Shown here: positions 1 through 12,746 of the stretch, piece after piece
Numbering within the stretch: the first letter of the stretch is position 1
How the letters are laid out: every line of letters starts with the position of its first letter
Origin: Dipetalonema caudispina
Lineage: Eukaryota; Nematoda; Chromadorea; Rhabditida; Onchocercidae
NCBI GenBank assembly: GCA_013365325.1
Contig: JABVXV010000248.1
Coordinates: 1 to 64,000, forward strand
Length of the DNA stretch: 64,000 nt
Reading direction: 5' to 3'
Position numbers and translations under genes: made by a program
Notes under the pieces: generated by a model
The model's database searches: none
What the model saw: only the letters and a program-made list of their open reading frames with translations
What the model was told of the DNA's origin: nothing

Positions 1-2897
1 ACGGATGATCAAATTCAGATACGGAAATTAACTCCTCTTCATTATGTGACTTGTTACTTGACGTAAAGCATTATGGAAATTCCCTCTATTCACTATTCTT
101 GCGAATCAAAACAATTAATCACTTCAGAATCTGCTTATCACACTTTTGTAACTATGATGTCGTTTATTTAGAAGAAAAAACAGAGCACTAATTCAAAAGT
201 TTTAACTACCAGTCCGATTTTTAATATAAATACAAAGAATGACAAAGTTCACAATGACCCCGTAGGCTTTTCCCGGAAATTCTATAGTTAATGTTAGCGA
301 AGCATCACAGCAGTTTCAACATTGACAATATGGGAAAAAGAAAACACGAAAAGAATTGAAGCCCTTCAGTGATTTCAAATAAAATAAATTGAATTATATT
401 TACGTGAGAATTTGGTTTCATATTTGCTGTGCATTCAGTGACCTTTACACTGAAAAACACTTAACAAATTTACGGCAATCTTAGCATGTGCTAAACAAGA
501 AAGTCAAAAGAATATAAGGAGATGCATGCTATTAAATAAAACATTTGATCAGATCTGAAGAGGATTGCAATTTAGTTGCAAAAAGGGTGTGTAGATGTAA
601 ATATTCTTCTTGAAACTCATCCCGAAACCTTCTGTTTCATTTTGAATAAAGGATTCACTACTGACATTTCTGTTTGAGCAATATGAAAATGATCTTAACA
701 ACATACATAACAATCAATTAGATAACACTAAATTTTAATAATTCTTCGTATCCTTGCAGTAATTTACTACCAATTATTATTTAATGAAATGATTTACATG
801 AGCCTTCTTTTCATGGACCCGATGAAATCGTATGAAAATAATTTATCTTAATGAATTGCGAATTTCTAAATCCTTTCACTGGAACGAATTCATTTGCGGA
901 CGACTAGAGAGGATATAAATGTCTTTCAGTGATACAAGAATGATCAAGCAAAATCATTTCGAATGAAATACATGACAATCATCCAGAACATTCATTCCCT
1001 CCAGCATTTCCCATGTTTAATGCAGTTACAGATGCATCTCATTTAATCGCTTTTACATTGACTTGTTTAATAATTCTAAACAATGGCTTTCACTGACACT
1101 TTTTCATTTGGATTTTCAATGAAGGGTTGACCGCCTTATGCTACTTCATCAATCTTCAATTTCCCATGGTACCCGTCATAATGAACTTCAGAAATCAAGT
1201 TAGGGCATTCACTGATGAGGTCCCGGATGAGTTTATTTTTCGTACAGATGAATCGGTTTGTCATGACTTGCTACTTTAATCGATTCCTACTGCTTTTTTG
1301 AACGGAGTCCTTCACTACACATCTACTGCCGAATTTATTTACAAGATGCTTCTGATCGACCCATTGCGATGACAAAGTTTAACTTGAACTTCGCAATATC
1401 ATTTGTTTTCAACCAGTCTTTTGAAATCACGCAAATGTCAGTTTTAAAAAGCAAACAGATGATATTCATCCTGTTTCAGTCACCAATCAGTATGATTGAG
1501 AGATTACTCCCGATCTTTGTTTCCAGACATAGCTAGAAAAATGGCGAGTGGCCAGCTTTTTTGTTCCCCTCTCATACTACGCTCGATTTTTGATCATTCA
1601 TAAATATCTTTCTGCTAAGTGCAGGTCTTGAGGCACTGATTTTTCTGCATCGATAACACTTTTCGTGAGAACGACCATCATATGTTGGAAATGCATAAAA
1701 CACGTGAATCTTTTTATCAAGTTATAAAACACGTGGGCACGAAAAATTCGTGAATAATGAAAGAAAAAAAAAAACTTTTGTAGAAGGACCTTTTAATGGA
1801 TCTGCAGTGTTATTCAGTTTTCATAGATGTGAAATAAATGATTAAAGTGTGAAGAAATTATGAGGAAGTCCCACCTAAGGCTTCCTTACATATGGAGAGG
1901 CATCTATACATACACAAAAAATAAATCGTATAGTCATAGTGGCTTGTATCTACGGTTAATATTTATGAGTAGAGCAAAATGATATGCAATCGAAAAAGAA
2001 AAAATGCAATAGTGAATTTACATTAAAAAAAACCTATACAACGATGTAAATTTTGATGAGAATTCCCAAAATAGAAAATGCCAAATTATTATGCGTAGAT
2101 CAACAGAGCATAGTTAAGTGATAGAAGCACTTTTACGCTCTGCCCAAGAAGATGGTGTGGAAGATGTCAGTGACGATGGGATTTCTCGCTCGAAACCGCA
2201 GTAGCCCTCGTTTGGTCTGAAAATTATGCCATCCATGTTAGTAAAAAGTTATGCAAATCAATAGAACAGAGTGAACAATTAGCAGAACAACTACTCCACG
2301 GAAGAAATCTAGTAGGAGTTGTAATGAGAGGTAAGAAGCTTAAAAGGAATTTGTGGTACCATGAAATTTTTCAACGAAAAAAAAAAAAAAAACAAACGAA
2401 AGAAAGCTAGTATGACTGATCTATTTTGTGATGATTTGCTATGTATTTCTATCACAAAAACGTATTTTCTATCGAATATTTTCCTAAGAACTGCAACAAA
2501 TTTCAAAATGAAAGTCGTACAAAATTCAAAAGCTAAATTTACTGAGTGTGAAGTAAGTCTAATACTTAACAAGCAAGCAGCATTGAAAATCCTTCTGAAG
2601 ATTCAGACATTAGATATTTGCCTTTCAGTAAACAGAAGGATTTATCAATCCAACCAAACACGCATCAAATAGACGTTAGTGTACTGCTAAAAATAAGTTT
2701 TGATAGGTACAAAGTGTGTGCAGTGTACATTATAGATAAAATGCAGGATAACCTTGTCTCTGCTGGTGATGGCTGACCGTTCAGTTGATTACCTTCATGA
2801 GCATTTGTATTCGTTGTAGCTGAGGAACTGTCTGAAAGCAGTGACGAATTAGTAAACAGTTCCTTACATGAATAAGCCTAATCAAGAGTGTGATATG
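1..2897. other. Intergenic, no firm gene
   Basis: AT-rich sequence with frequent stops in all frames. The only structure I see is a direct repeat of ATAAAACACGTG (1695-1706 and 1724-1735) and short coding-like stretches on the + strand between about 2120 and 2640, listed separately. It lies beyond the 3' end of the hnRNP U-like gene, which is on the opposite strand. Confidence 0.6.
2174..2326 (+). other. Possible unassigned coding exon
   Basis: From 2174 a + strand frame is open for about 50 codons and reads like protein, with a Glu/Gln-rich helix-like stretch (SIEQSEQLAEQLLHGRN). It ends at a good 5' splice site (AGAG|GTAAGA). Just upstream, in another frame, is a short acidic peptide (AQEDGVEDVSDDG) that ends in a stop at about 2203. 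Further downstream are a strong donor (GAA|GTAAGT near 2552) and a strong acceptor (CCTTTCAG near 2628). I recognise no family and could not join these into one phase-consistent gene, so this is only a candidate. Confidence 0.2.
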
Positions 2898-5800
2898 TCA
2901 ACTTTCGAAGCAATTGAAGCAGTAATGACCGTTAGATATCCGTGCGTTTGAATTATTCACCAGCCTCGAATCATTCTGCCGCAATGGTTCCCCCCGACGG
3001 CTTCGTCGCTTCTGGCACCATGGTCGAGCCTCTTCATTGAATCTGTATAATTCTCGTTATAAATTATTATCAGCTGCAAAACACAGAGACTCTAAAGCAA
3101 ACACTTTAAACACATAAATTATAAGTTACCGTAGGACGAGATCGATAGCATCACCAATACGTTCCAATGGTGGTTCCACGAAGAAAACATCTTCAATAGG
3201 TTCCATCTCAACATTTGGTATTGATAACATCGCTGAAAATATTTGAAACCACTGCTTTTTTACTTTCGAGTGGAAAAGCAAAATTACATATAACGGTCAT
3301 TTTTGAAATAAGTACTCAAAGGTAAAAGGAACTTCTATGTGAATGTTATGCTAGATAGATCACAGTGGATCCTATGGGTAAATATGGATAATGAAAGCTT
3401 TAGAATGAAGCATCTGTGACAAATGTAAACTCCATTTATGAAAAAAGTTAGGATAGAACCCACTTAATCTCTACAAAATCCTGACATCGAATAAAGCTTT
3501 AAGTAAAATATTTGTTCTTCCATACAAGATGAATATTCCCTTTTTTCAAAGCGTGAATTTAGTAATTCAAAGCTTTTAGATCTAAGCTTTAAAGCTACAA
3601 ATGTGAACAATTTACCTTTGAGTTCCAACATTGCTTCCACCGGTATTGGTCCAGCTCCATCCATTCGCGATTGTTTCATTTGTCGGGCAATCATTTCCTC
3701 TTCTGATGGAATTATAACGACACATTTGCGCTAAAAGTAGTAAACTGCGCAGAAGCAATAAATCTTGAGTTTGATGATCAAAGAAATATTTACTGTTTAG
3801 GCAGTATAAACAGACTACTGTATTAATAAGTGAGGGAAAGCGTCACAGGAATATCCGATGATAATCATACTGGCTTAGGAAAACATTGATTTCTTGCAGT
3901 AGTTTTTTCTTCTGTTTCAACGGAACTAGAAAAGACATCAAATATCGAACCAATAAACTAAGAAACAAATTGGTTACTTGGAAATCTTTGAACTGAGATA
4001 GCTTTCGTCTTCTTGCTTCTTTTGAGACGTTCGTTTGGTCAATGATATAATTTCTACGTCGCCTACAGGCCAAATGTAAGGAACGATTGAGTGCTTTAGC
4101 AATAAGTCCCATTATCATATCCCATCGACCCTAGAAACAAACGTCCTCCAGAACAATAATACACAGTTAATATTTCCGAAATTATACGAAACATAATTTT
4201 CGACTAAATAGAACTTTTGCTGCATATATTCAATAATTTACCTGATGGACCCTACTCCTTGGTACTCCATTAACTTTCATTGCTGCAAGTATTGTATCAG
4301 TACTCAATAAAGTCCACTGTTCCTGCGGATGCTCACGGAGATATTGTCTCACCCAGGTTGTTTTACCAACTCCCGGTAAGCCTACCATCATTAGAACCTA
4401 AAATTTTTCACTTTCATTCATACTGTTTGAAATTCAACAATGCTGTATTGCAGGAGTGGTTTCTACTGACCTATCCACGCTTGAACGCCCACTGATTAGG
4501 ATTTCCAGCTGAAAACATTTCTGGAAAAAGATTCCAGTATAGGAACTGATAAGTTTTAAAGGAACTAAGCGATGTCGCTTACCGTGCATTCACTTTTGCT
4601 TGATGGCGGTATTGGACCGCGAACAAGTACTGTACGGTCTAATTTGCTGAAATAAATGGGTGAGGTGCAAGTGCTTAATGCTCCATCCTTCTGCAGCTCC
4701 CTGACTGACATCCATCCCTCACAGTGACTGTCACCGTAGTTCACCGACAGTTTGTAATTCTTGGTACAAATGTGGGGGAAGACAATGTCGTTCTCATTGA
4801 AATTGACTTCGGAAAAAGCCACTCCCAAATATTCTACATTTTTCCAAAAATGTATTTTGCCTAATGCCAAATCCTGAAAAGTTTACGAATAGTTGAATGA
4901 ACAGTGTGTTTTCTTCTTCGCTATATAAAATGATAAAACTGTATGAAAAAGTAATACTTATTTAAAAACTTACCAAGCATGAAGTTATAACGTCGCCAAC
5001 TTGGCAAGGTTCACCATAATCCGTGAAAAAGTTATTTGTAGCTTTCTTTGCCAGTAAATCGTATGCATAAGAATGGGGCGCTTCTCCCAGCTGAAAATAT
5101 TAAATGATACATACTGCCCAATCACACATGTTGCATATACAAAAATCATTAAATGTTAACTACTAGTAAACTGTCTAATCAAAGACAAAAATGGAAAACG
5201 CCCGCTTAAATACTTATAATGCGAGATTTTACATGCCAAATATAGAGAAAAAAATTACAATATTTGTAGAATTCTGAGTTGACCATCCAACTCGAACATT
5301 ATGGGCATCTATCTCTTCGAATGGTAAATGCTTAATTGGCAAACAGTCCAATAACTATAAATATTCATTTGTTGCTAATTAACTGGATTTGAAAAGTAAT
5401 AGTGTTCAAGCTGTAATGGTACTAGTAAAACGGAAACTTAGAGCATGATTAACTATACATAATTTTCAAGACGAAGACAACTGACGATAGATGAAAAAAA
5501 AGTGATAAGCCAAACAATATGGAACCTTAATCTGGAACATAACAGCCGGAAAATTAACTACATCTGGAGGGATTCGAATACCATATGTCGACCTGGCTCC
5601 ACCCCACATCAAAGCAAAGCCATCGCCGTTGTCTGGATCGATGATTTCTTGACAAGTCTCACTTGCTTTGACGTTCAAATCTGCATTGTCTAAATACAAT
5701 CATAATGTATCCGTGTCTTGAAAGACTCCAGTACAAATTTCGCTCATTCCAAACTTCAATTCAATTCAAATAAATTTGGATTATAAAATCCTTGGAGATA

Positions 5801-8800
5801 TGCAAGCTCAGTAATGAGCAGCAATCTAACTGCAGAACAAATTAACCAAAGTCTACTATATTATTAGACTGTTTTGACAACTGGTAGCTAATACACAGTT
5901 TTATCTAAGGCGTACAGACGACCGGGAAAAACAATGCGTTTGATGTCCAGAATAATCTGATGACCCCGATGTTACTCCATCTATGAAATTTTTCTATGGA
6001 TGCATCATCGAGAACCGGGTGCACCTGGAGTTGGGTAATACTGAAAAACGATAAACATATTTCGTAACTTCAAGTTAGCCAAGAAGATATCGACTAGGTA
6101 AACGGACCTAAATTAATCAGGATCGTAGCACTAATTAAACAGGAATGAATGGCTTCGCAAAAAGATTACAGAAATCAACTTCAACTTGTTCGTCACCGGG
6201 CACCGGTTCCTCTTCCTGTATTGCATTCTTTTTGGTGGTTCTTTTCCGAGTTACACCTTCGATTATGATCTCATCATCTGAATCAGGTACTGGTTCTCCA
6301 TGGAAATCAGGCAAAGGTTTATCTTCATTATCATCTTCCTCATACTTTTCGTCCAAAGGTAACTGTTCATATTGCCGTTGATTTTGTTTTTCTGTAACGC
6401 ATTTATATTACGAACAAAATATCTGCTGCCATCAGAAAACCATGAAGATCACACGCTTCTGAAAGCGTTATAGAGTGCTCTGAGATAACACGCTCACTTA
6501 ATAAATAGCTGGAACAAAAAGCGCCAAAACACCTTCATGTTAACTGATGGGTGCAAAGGAGCTGTGACTTGACAGTGTTTGTGGTAATCTGAAACTACTT
6601 CATACAACCATTGCGATAAAATATTCTCATTTTAATGCAAAGCTACATGCACAAACCTGCAGACGCTTGCTCAGCTGCTATTTCCAGCGATTGTAAACTT
6701 TTAAGCACATCACTTGCTTTCTGCAGTAAGCGCCTCGGATCTCGCAGCAAATCCTCCGATATATCTGGTTTTCTGAATGCAGAAACTTAACACTTCTAAT
6801 AACGAAAACCAATAGATGTGTACATTTTCCAGCTAAAAAATTTAGTAATAATAAAATGATGGAACTTGTTCACTCACCTCTCCAATTCTTCTCTTTCCCC
6901 AATTTCGATAGATACTTTTTTGCTCCTGTCTCCGGAATGATTGTTGGATATCGAAAGTTCACCATTCACTGTGGCACACACGACTTCTTCGACGATGGAC
7001 GCAACAACTTCCGTTTCAAAGTCTTTCTCAATTTCTTTTGGCAAACGAAGTGTAAACTGAAGAAAAAACAGCGATCTAAAGTTTGCATTCTTCAATGCCT
7101 AAACAATAAACAAGAATTACTTTTAGTTCAGTAATTGCCTCTCATTAAATCATCAAAAGCTAACTACAACTTCTTTGTAACTCAATGTATATCAAGGACA
7201 ATCAAGTATGAAAGTCTAATGAAATAGTAGGCACAAACATGAAATCATTTCATCCAACCATTCCCTTCGTCGTGTCCCTGGGTAACTTCCAGAACACAGT
7301 TAAAAATGATTTCAAATGTAAAACTTACTTCTTCAACGAATTGAGTCGTACCACTCAAACTCAACACTGGCTGCAATGGAGTTGAAATGCCGCTTTCTTG
7401 AAGTAAATTATTTGATGCTGAAGATGTTCCCTGTGTAACGTCTGCTGAATGTGCTAGTTCATGATCAACGGTACAAATCACTGAGGCTCCAGATATGACG
7501 TCAGTGTGTTCTAGTCCACTTTTGATTCTTCCCGGTTCAGTAGTCATATGCTTAATGGTACTGGGAATTGTGGGAATTTCTTCTAGTATAACAGGATCCG
7601 AGATCATAGGTATGCCTGTCTTTACCACTAAATTATTTTCGTTTGCGTCAAGTTGAGGAGCAACTGGAGGCGGTGGAACATTACCTAAACGGGCAAATAC
7701 GGCCTGTAAAGCGGAAGCCATTTCCTTTATTCGTTCCGAATCAATTTTCGTAACTGAAGCAGTACTTGAAGTAGATGCCTCAACGGAATGCAAAGGTTCA
7801 ATTGAAGTTTTCGACGGGCTCCTATAACAAGGAATTGATGGAGGAGTCCTGATGGACGATGGAGAATCGCTTGAACACGGAGTTGTTGGGGTCATTAATG
7901 ATACTAGGTTTTCCTCGATATTCTCATCTCTCGAATAGTCCATCGATGATGTATTATCGAAAGCCGTATTTGACGTGGATGGCATCGGCGCTTTTTTTGA
8001 GCAAGGTAGAAGCGGTGGTGGTGGTGGAGGTGGTGGTAGCTGTGCCAGCAAACGCTTTTCGTCCATGCTTGCATCTGAAAGTGATGAACAAAATAACCAC
8101 AAAAATACTCTTTGTCAACAAATACGAAGAAAGGATTTTTCGATGACAGAATTTTGATTATTCAGTAGAAATATTAAAATTATCTGGGAAAAAATAGAAT
8201 GAAAAAAGTGGAAAATACATTATGCTCGAATAGAAAGGATATGATTACCAGGACTACCAAATTACCTAATTTAGCAGTGTGTCTACTAGTAATAGTGTGA
8301 TAGCGTATTTCAATTCCCAGAAAGAAGTCTACAATGCTAATTGTTGAGAGAATGTAACTTTTAAAATTCTCACAAGGAATGAAGAAAAGATGGTTGCCAA
8401 AATTTCTGAAAAAAATTAACAGAAGCGATTTCATGAATAATGAGAGCATGAACCGCCGAGACTAATTTTAGGTCGACTAGTATAGTGGGCCTTTTTCGGA
8501 CCACCAGGACATGCATTAGAATTAAAATTTTGCTGTCCTGGTAATAATCTTGAATTTTTCAATCCAGCTAGAAAAACAAAAATTCAATATACTCACTTTC
8601 TCGAATAGGACGCGATGATGGCGGAAAATGAGAACGGAGATCTGGTTGTATTGGGCACTCGAAATGTTGTTGTACAACACGTTGCTCTAGTGAGAGCTTA
8701 GATGGAAGGACAAAATCAACATGTTTGCGCTTCTCCTGTCCTGCAGGAGATGTAGCGGATGATGAAACTACCGGAGGAATCGCGTTCTGACGTCGTTTTT

Positions 8801-11392
8801 CCATCTCCAATTTCTGTCTTTCGAGGGCTCTTTCCTGTTCTGTCTTATATTTGCTTGATAAAAGCTGGGCCTTAAACAATTTCGCAATTATATCGGGAAA
8901 TTAAACAATATAAAATACCTATTAAAGCAGGTATTTGGATGACTACGTAAAAAACTTCCCTCCTATTCCAGCTATTACTACTGATAGACAAATATAGCGA
9001 CTAAATCAAAAGTATGTGAATAAATTATCATTCTTTGCAACGAGCCAAAGAGTTCACCTGTTTGTCGAAAATAGAATCCAGCACATCAACAGGTGCTTGC
9101 ATCCTTAACGGAATTTTTTTGCGAGAAGCTTGGTCTTTTGATTTTTCAGTATTTGGTAATGGCAGTGGTGGAGGGAGTGAATGTTTCGTTTTTTCCTGTA
9201 AAACAAATTACTTATAAACTGGATTAACATTTCTTCCTAATTTTAAGTGTTGCCTGATTGTGAGTAAAAAAGCAATCCATTAACTTCCTCAAAAACATTT
9301 GCGACAGTGTCCCTTAAATCATGCTGGTAAATCAAACATACGAATTATAAAGGGAAGTAAACAACATACCACTTGAACCGCAGTGACTAATGTCGCATCA
9401 TCATGCACTTTTCCGTCCTTTGTAATTAATCCGATGGAACCAGGTGGGACTTCTTTCCGTTTCAATTCCGACATCCTTTCAATCGTAGTTTTTAAAAGAT
9501 TGGTTTTGAACTTGATTTTGATTGGGCCCTTCTGAATTAGCGCTTTCGCTGGTTTTTCATTCACACAGACAACGCTTCCTGTTTTTGATGATTCTATAGA
9601 AGACGACTTTGAACTTCGTTCTCGACCACCTCTCTCGTCTTCCTTTTCATTTACTTGACCCTCCTCGGAAATCAACTTTATTGCAGAAGCTTCTGCTATT
9701 TCATCTGTTTCGTTTTCGTTTTTGCTATTGCCGTCAACGTATGTATGTCTTTCTTCAACTAAAGCTTTCCGAGATTTCTTTCCTCTTCTTGTCTTATAAA
9801 GCCATCTTAATTCTTCATCATCACTGGAGCTGGTCAGTTCTCCTTCAGCTACTTTTTCATTAACCTTCTTTTCATGCTTCTGATGTTTGCTTTCAGTGGG
9901 AGATGTCCTCAGCTTTTTTGTCTGGAAAACGAAAAGACCTTCAAAAATACGTCCAGTTAAAATGTGATTGGACGGAATTAAAATGATGTTACTGATCTTG
10001 CATGATCGATCAAACGCTAATCGGCGTTCAAAGCTAATGAATAGCTCTTGATCTTTAAAAATTAGTTTAAAACTATAGAAACATTTATAAATTCTCACTT
10101 CATACGGAACCAATTCCACTTTAGAATTTGCTCCTTCGTTCGATATTAGAGATCTTTCAGCCTCCAGCATATGAAACGGTTTTCCGTGAACTGCAGTAGT
10201 ATTGGACATGCAGTGTGGTACGAAAGCCTTTTCTGCTTCCATCTGTATTTCATCAATTGAGGATATATTCTAAAAAAAAAAAAAGCTACATAAATCGGAA
10301 AAGGAAAGTATGTTATTAGAAAGGCAGTAAAACACCTAGAATTAGGAACTTGTAGCAGTTATGCTGGGATAAATTATAACTTCCTTTGTATTATAATTCC
10401 AATAATGATGATTACGAATGGAAAAGTTTCTGGTTCTTCGATAATAGCCGTATTAAAAATAAAGGGATATAAAAAGATTTTACCGAAAGTTCAATAGAAA
10501 ACGATTCTTCTATCAAATTAATCTCATCAACTTCCTCGCTATGTCGACTTTTCTTTGCTTTTGGAGAGATAATGGACTCCGAATCCAACCCAGTCTCATT
10601 TTCATTTTCTTCGTCCTGGAATAAGATGAATTTAAAACTCAGATTTCTGGTGAGATTTCAGTCAAATTTTACCGTACACCAAGCACAGCTATGAGAGCTA
10701 TAAACTGATAACAGTAAAGACCTCCGATTTTCACAAAAAAAGAAAAAAAAAAATTAAATTACCCCTTTCAACGACCTTCTTATTCCTCTTTTTGCAGATT
10801 TTTCCGGTTGTGGTGGCGGAGAATATGCTTGTCGACTGTTACGTTCCGAAAGAACTGCTTCCTGCAACAATACTGATATATTAATCATTGTTATAGGCAT
10901 ACAGCACATAACACTGTAGAAAAGTCTATGATATACTCAAATGAGAAGTTGGAGGATTAACTGGGTTAAATAAACAGTCAAATCAGACACCAGGTATTAC
11001 ATTCTGTTCGACAAACTTTGCTGAAAATTCATTCATGAGAATAGTGCGAGCATTATTACTATCACTACCACAGTTTAAACATTGCTATCAGTGGTGCAAG
11101 CAGCGATATTATTAACATAAAAATATCTATCACCCTCTCAACTATTGCTATCGCCATTTTGACAACTTATATCATGGAATTAAATACATTAACCTATCAC
11201 TGGGAAGGATAATTTGAGTGGAAACACAAAGTCTGGAACCTGTAATCTATCGGCAAGCACATTTCTGGTACCTGTCGTATCAAGTCCTCTCTGTCTCAGT
11301 TCTCGACGTAATCTCCCGGTATCATATAGCTGTATCATTGCTGGGTTTAAGGAATCACTACCTGCTGCGTTTCTTCGACTTCTTGTTGCCAT
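2898..11392 (-). CDS. HNRNPU: hnRNP U/UL-family protein (SAP-SPRY-P-loop)
   Basis: Nuclear RNA- and chromatin-binding protein of the SAF-A/hnRNP U family. Twenty exons fit with consistent phase: 11392-11240, 10861-10763, 10615-10484, 10269-10099, 9921-9370, 9195-9058, 8870-8597, 8074-7329, 7098-6878, 6772-6657, 6391-6170, 5689-5526, 5354-5259, 5090-4974, 4873-4583, 4397-4242, 4130-3978, 3730-3616, 3232-3130, 3042-2898, giving about 1387 aa. An N-terminal SAP motif (residues ~20-50, LRRELRQRGLDTTGTRNVLA) is followed by a disordered linker of about 890 residues, rich in Ser, Glu and Lys, with a run of eight prolines. A SPRY domain follows (~942-1160; FALMWGGARSTYGI, RVGWS), then a kinase-like P-loop domain with Walker A GLPGVGKTTW (~1170) and the family motif IIDQTNVS. 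The tail is basic (KRRSRRGE). Human hnRNP U is about 825 aa, so the excess lies in the linker. The start is chosen because a TTTTCCAG acceptor lies 4 nt upstream of the ATG; the frame stays open further 5'. The family is secure; orthology to U versus UL1/UL2 is not resolved. Confidence 0.9.
7976..8035 (-). repeat. Polyproline-encoding GGT repeat
   Basis: On the + strand this is an imperfect (GGT)n/(GGA) tract. Read on the minus strand, inside exon 8 of the hnRNP U-like gene, it encodes a run of eight prolines near the exon start. A simple repeat like this is prone to length change and is a candidate SH3 or WW ligand. Confidence 0.7.
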
Positions 11393-12746
11393 TACACTGG
11401 AAAATAAGATAGAACCAGAAATACAGAAGTAATTTATAACATCAAAGACTCCACTCAGAAACTCCAAAGATTCACGCAACGTGAAAGTTCCTACGAAATT
11501 TACGAAAAAGAATTAGTGCTGGCCATTAAATTCGAGAAGTAACTATATATGCATTTTTTGATGATAATGAAATGAGTACACATCATTAGTCCAATGGACT
11601 TATTACAGCATTTTGCTAATATCACACATAAACTAGCTAAACTGAATGGTATCTTATGATAATTTCTCCTAGTAGTAAAGATTCCAACAAAATATCAAAG
11701 TACGGAAGTGACCATAAAAAAGTGCAGCTTTTAAGGATTACGCGAATTAACTTAAAATTGTCACTCCATATTAAGGGCATTGATGTCCAGTATGTTAGAA
11801 TCTATGTTCATTTAATAAGGGTTAGAAAATAGTGATCTCAATACTTCGTAATTCTGGCTATCAGTGACATGAAGTCAAACGCAAAACAACAACTCAACAG
11901 CAAGGAGCGGATGGGTTGGAATATGAGCTCATCCGTGAAATACTACATGGGTTGATGCAGTTGTAGCACGGAGCTCAGACGTGATTATGCGTGGGACGTG
12001 GTAAAGGCTCCTGTGCATTTGTTAATGGTGATTCACGCAACTTTGTTGTACATTGCCTTCCCTATAGTCGTGTGTTATACGCCACTTTTTTCTCCATTTG
12101 AAATTGTCAACAAAGTTAGCAAACAACTTTGCATAGGCTTATAAACATAAGAAGGAACAGGAATTCTTATTCATGTGTGAATTCTTGTTTGAATGTGATC
12201 GGCTTACAATTAGGTTTTAACGTTGGAAGATATGGAAAAATTTCGTTTTATCTAGGACTATATGACAGTTTTTATTTCATACAGGTACTTGTGAGAATTT
12301 CGACTCTACTGAATAAGGACTGTAGTCTAGACATACCCAAATTCCTATTTTACATATCTAAGATAATTTTATTTTCATTGGGATATTACATGAATTTTTA
12401 TTTCTATCAAAAGTAAAGAGTTTTTATTTTTCATAGTTGTGCGTGAGGAATTCATTTCATGAAACCACGCAAGGGCAATTTTCATTCTTTGTAAGTACAA
12501 GAATCTTTGTTTCACCTTAAAACCTATGAAAAGATTTTTTGGATTTACGTACAACATTTGTCATCTTACATACGTAGAATGAGAGTTCAAGTGTAAGCCA
12601 CACCAAATAGTTTCTTCGAAGAGTAAAAGAGCAAAACCCATGTAAGCTGATGGAAATTAGTATTCGTGTTATGTATGTGAAAAACTTCTGAACATCCTTC
12701 CTTATTTGCACCATCACTTATTTTCTCATTCTACCACACTTAATTT
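11393..12746. promoter_or_regulatory. Divergent spacer between hnRNP U-like gene and rpn-1
   Basis: About 1.35 kb separates the two head-to-head start codons. No ORF here reads like protein. The part at about 11900-12060 is visibly richer in G and C than its flanks and could be promoter sequence. The last 60 bases before rpn-1 are pyrimidine-rich. I see no clear TATA box. Confidence 0.45.
11396..11400 (-). other. Probable trans-splice acceptor, hnRNP U-like gene
   Basis: Read on the minus strand, TTATTTTCCAG ends 4 nt before the ATG at 11392. A 3' splice site with no matching upstream exon, this close to a start codon, is the usual nematode sign of spliced-leader addition. It also decides the start against the in-frame upstream ATG at 11479. 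Confidence 0.6.

Noticed and set aside
5880..6045. Extra SPRY-side exon in the hnRNP U-like gene
   Set aside because: A frame after a TTTTTCAG acceptor looked like an exon. But splicing exon 11 (ending 6170) straight to 5689 is in phase and restores the family pattern VDFYNADL, while the extra exon breaks phase.
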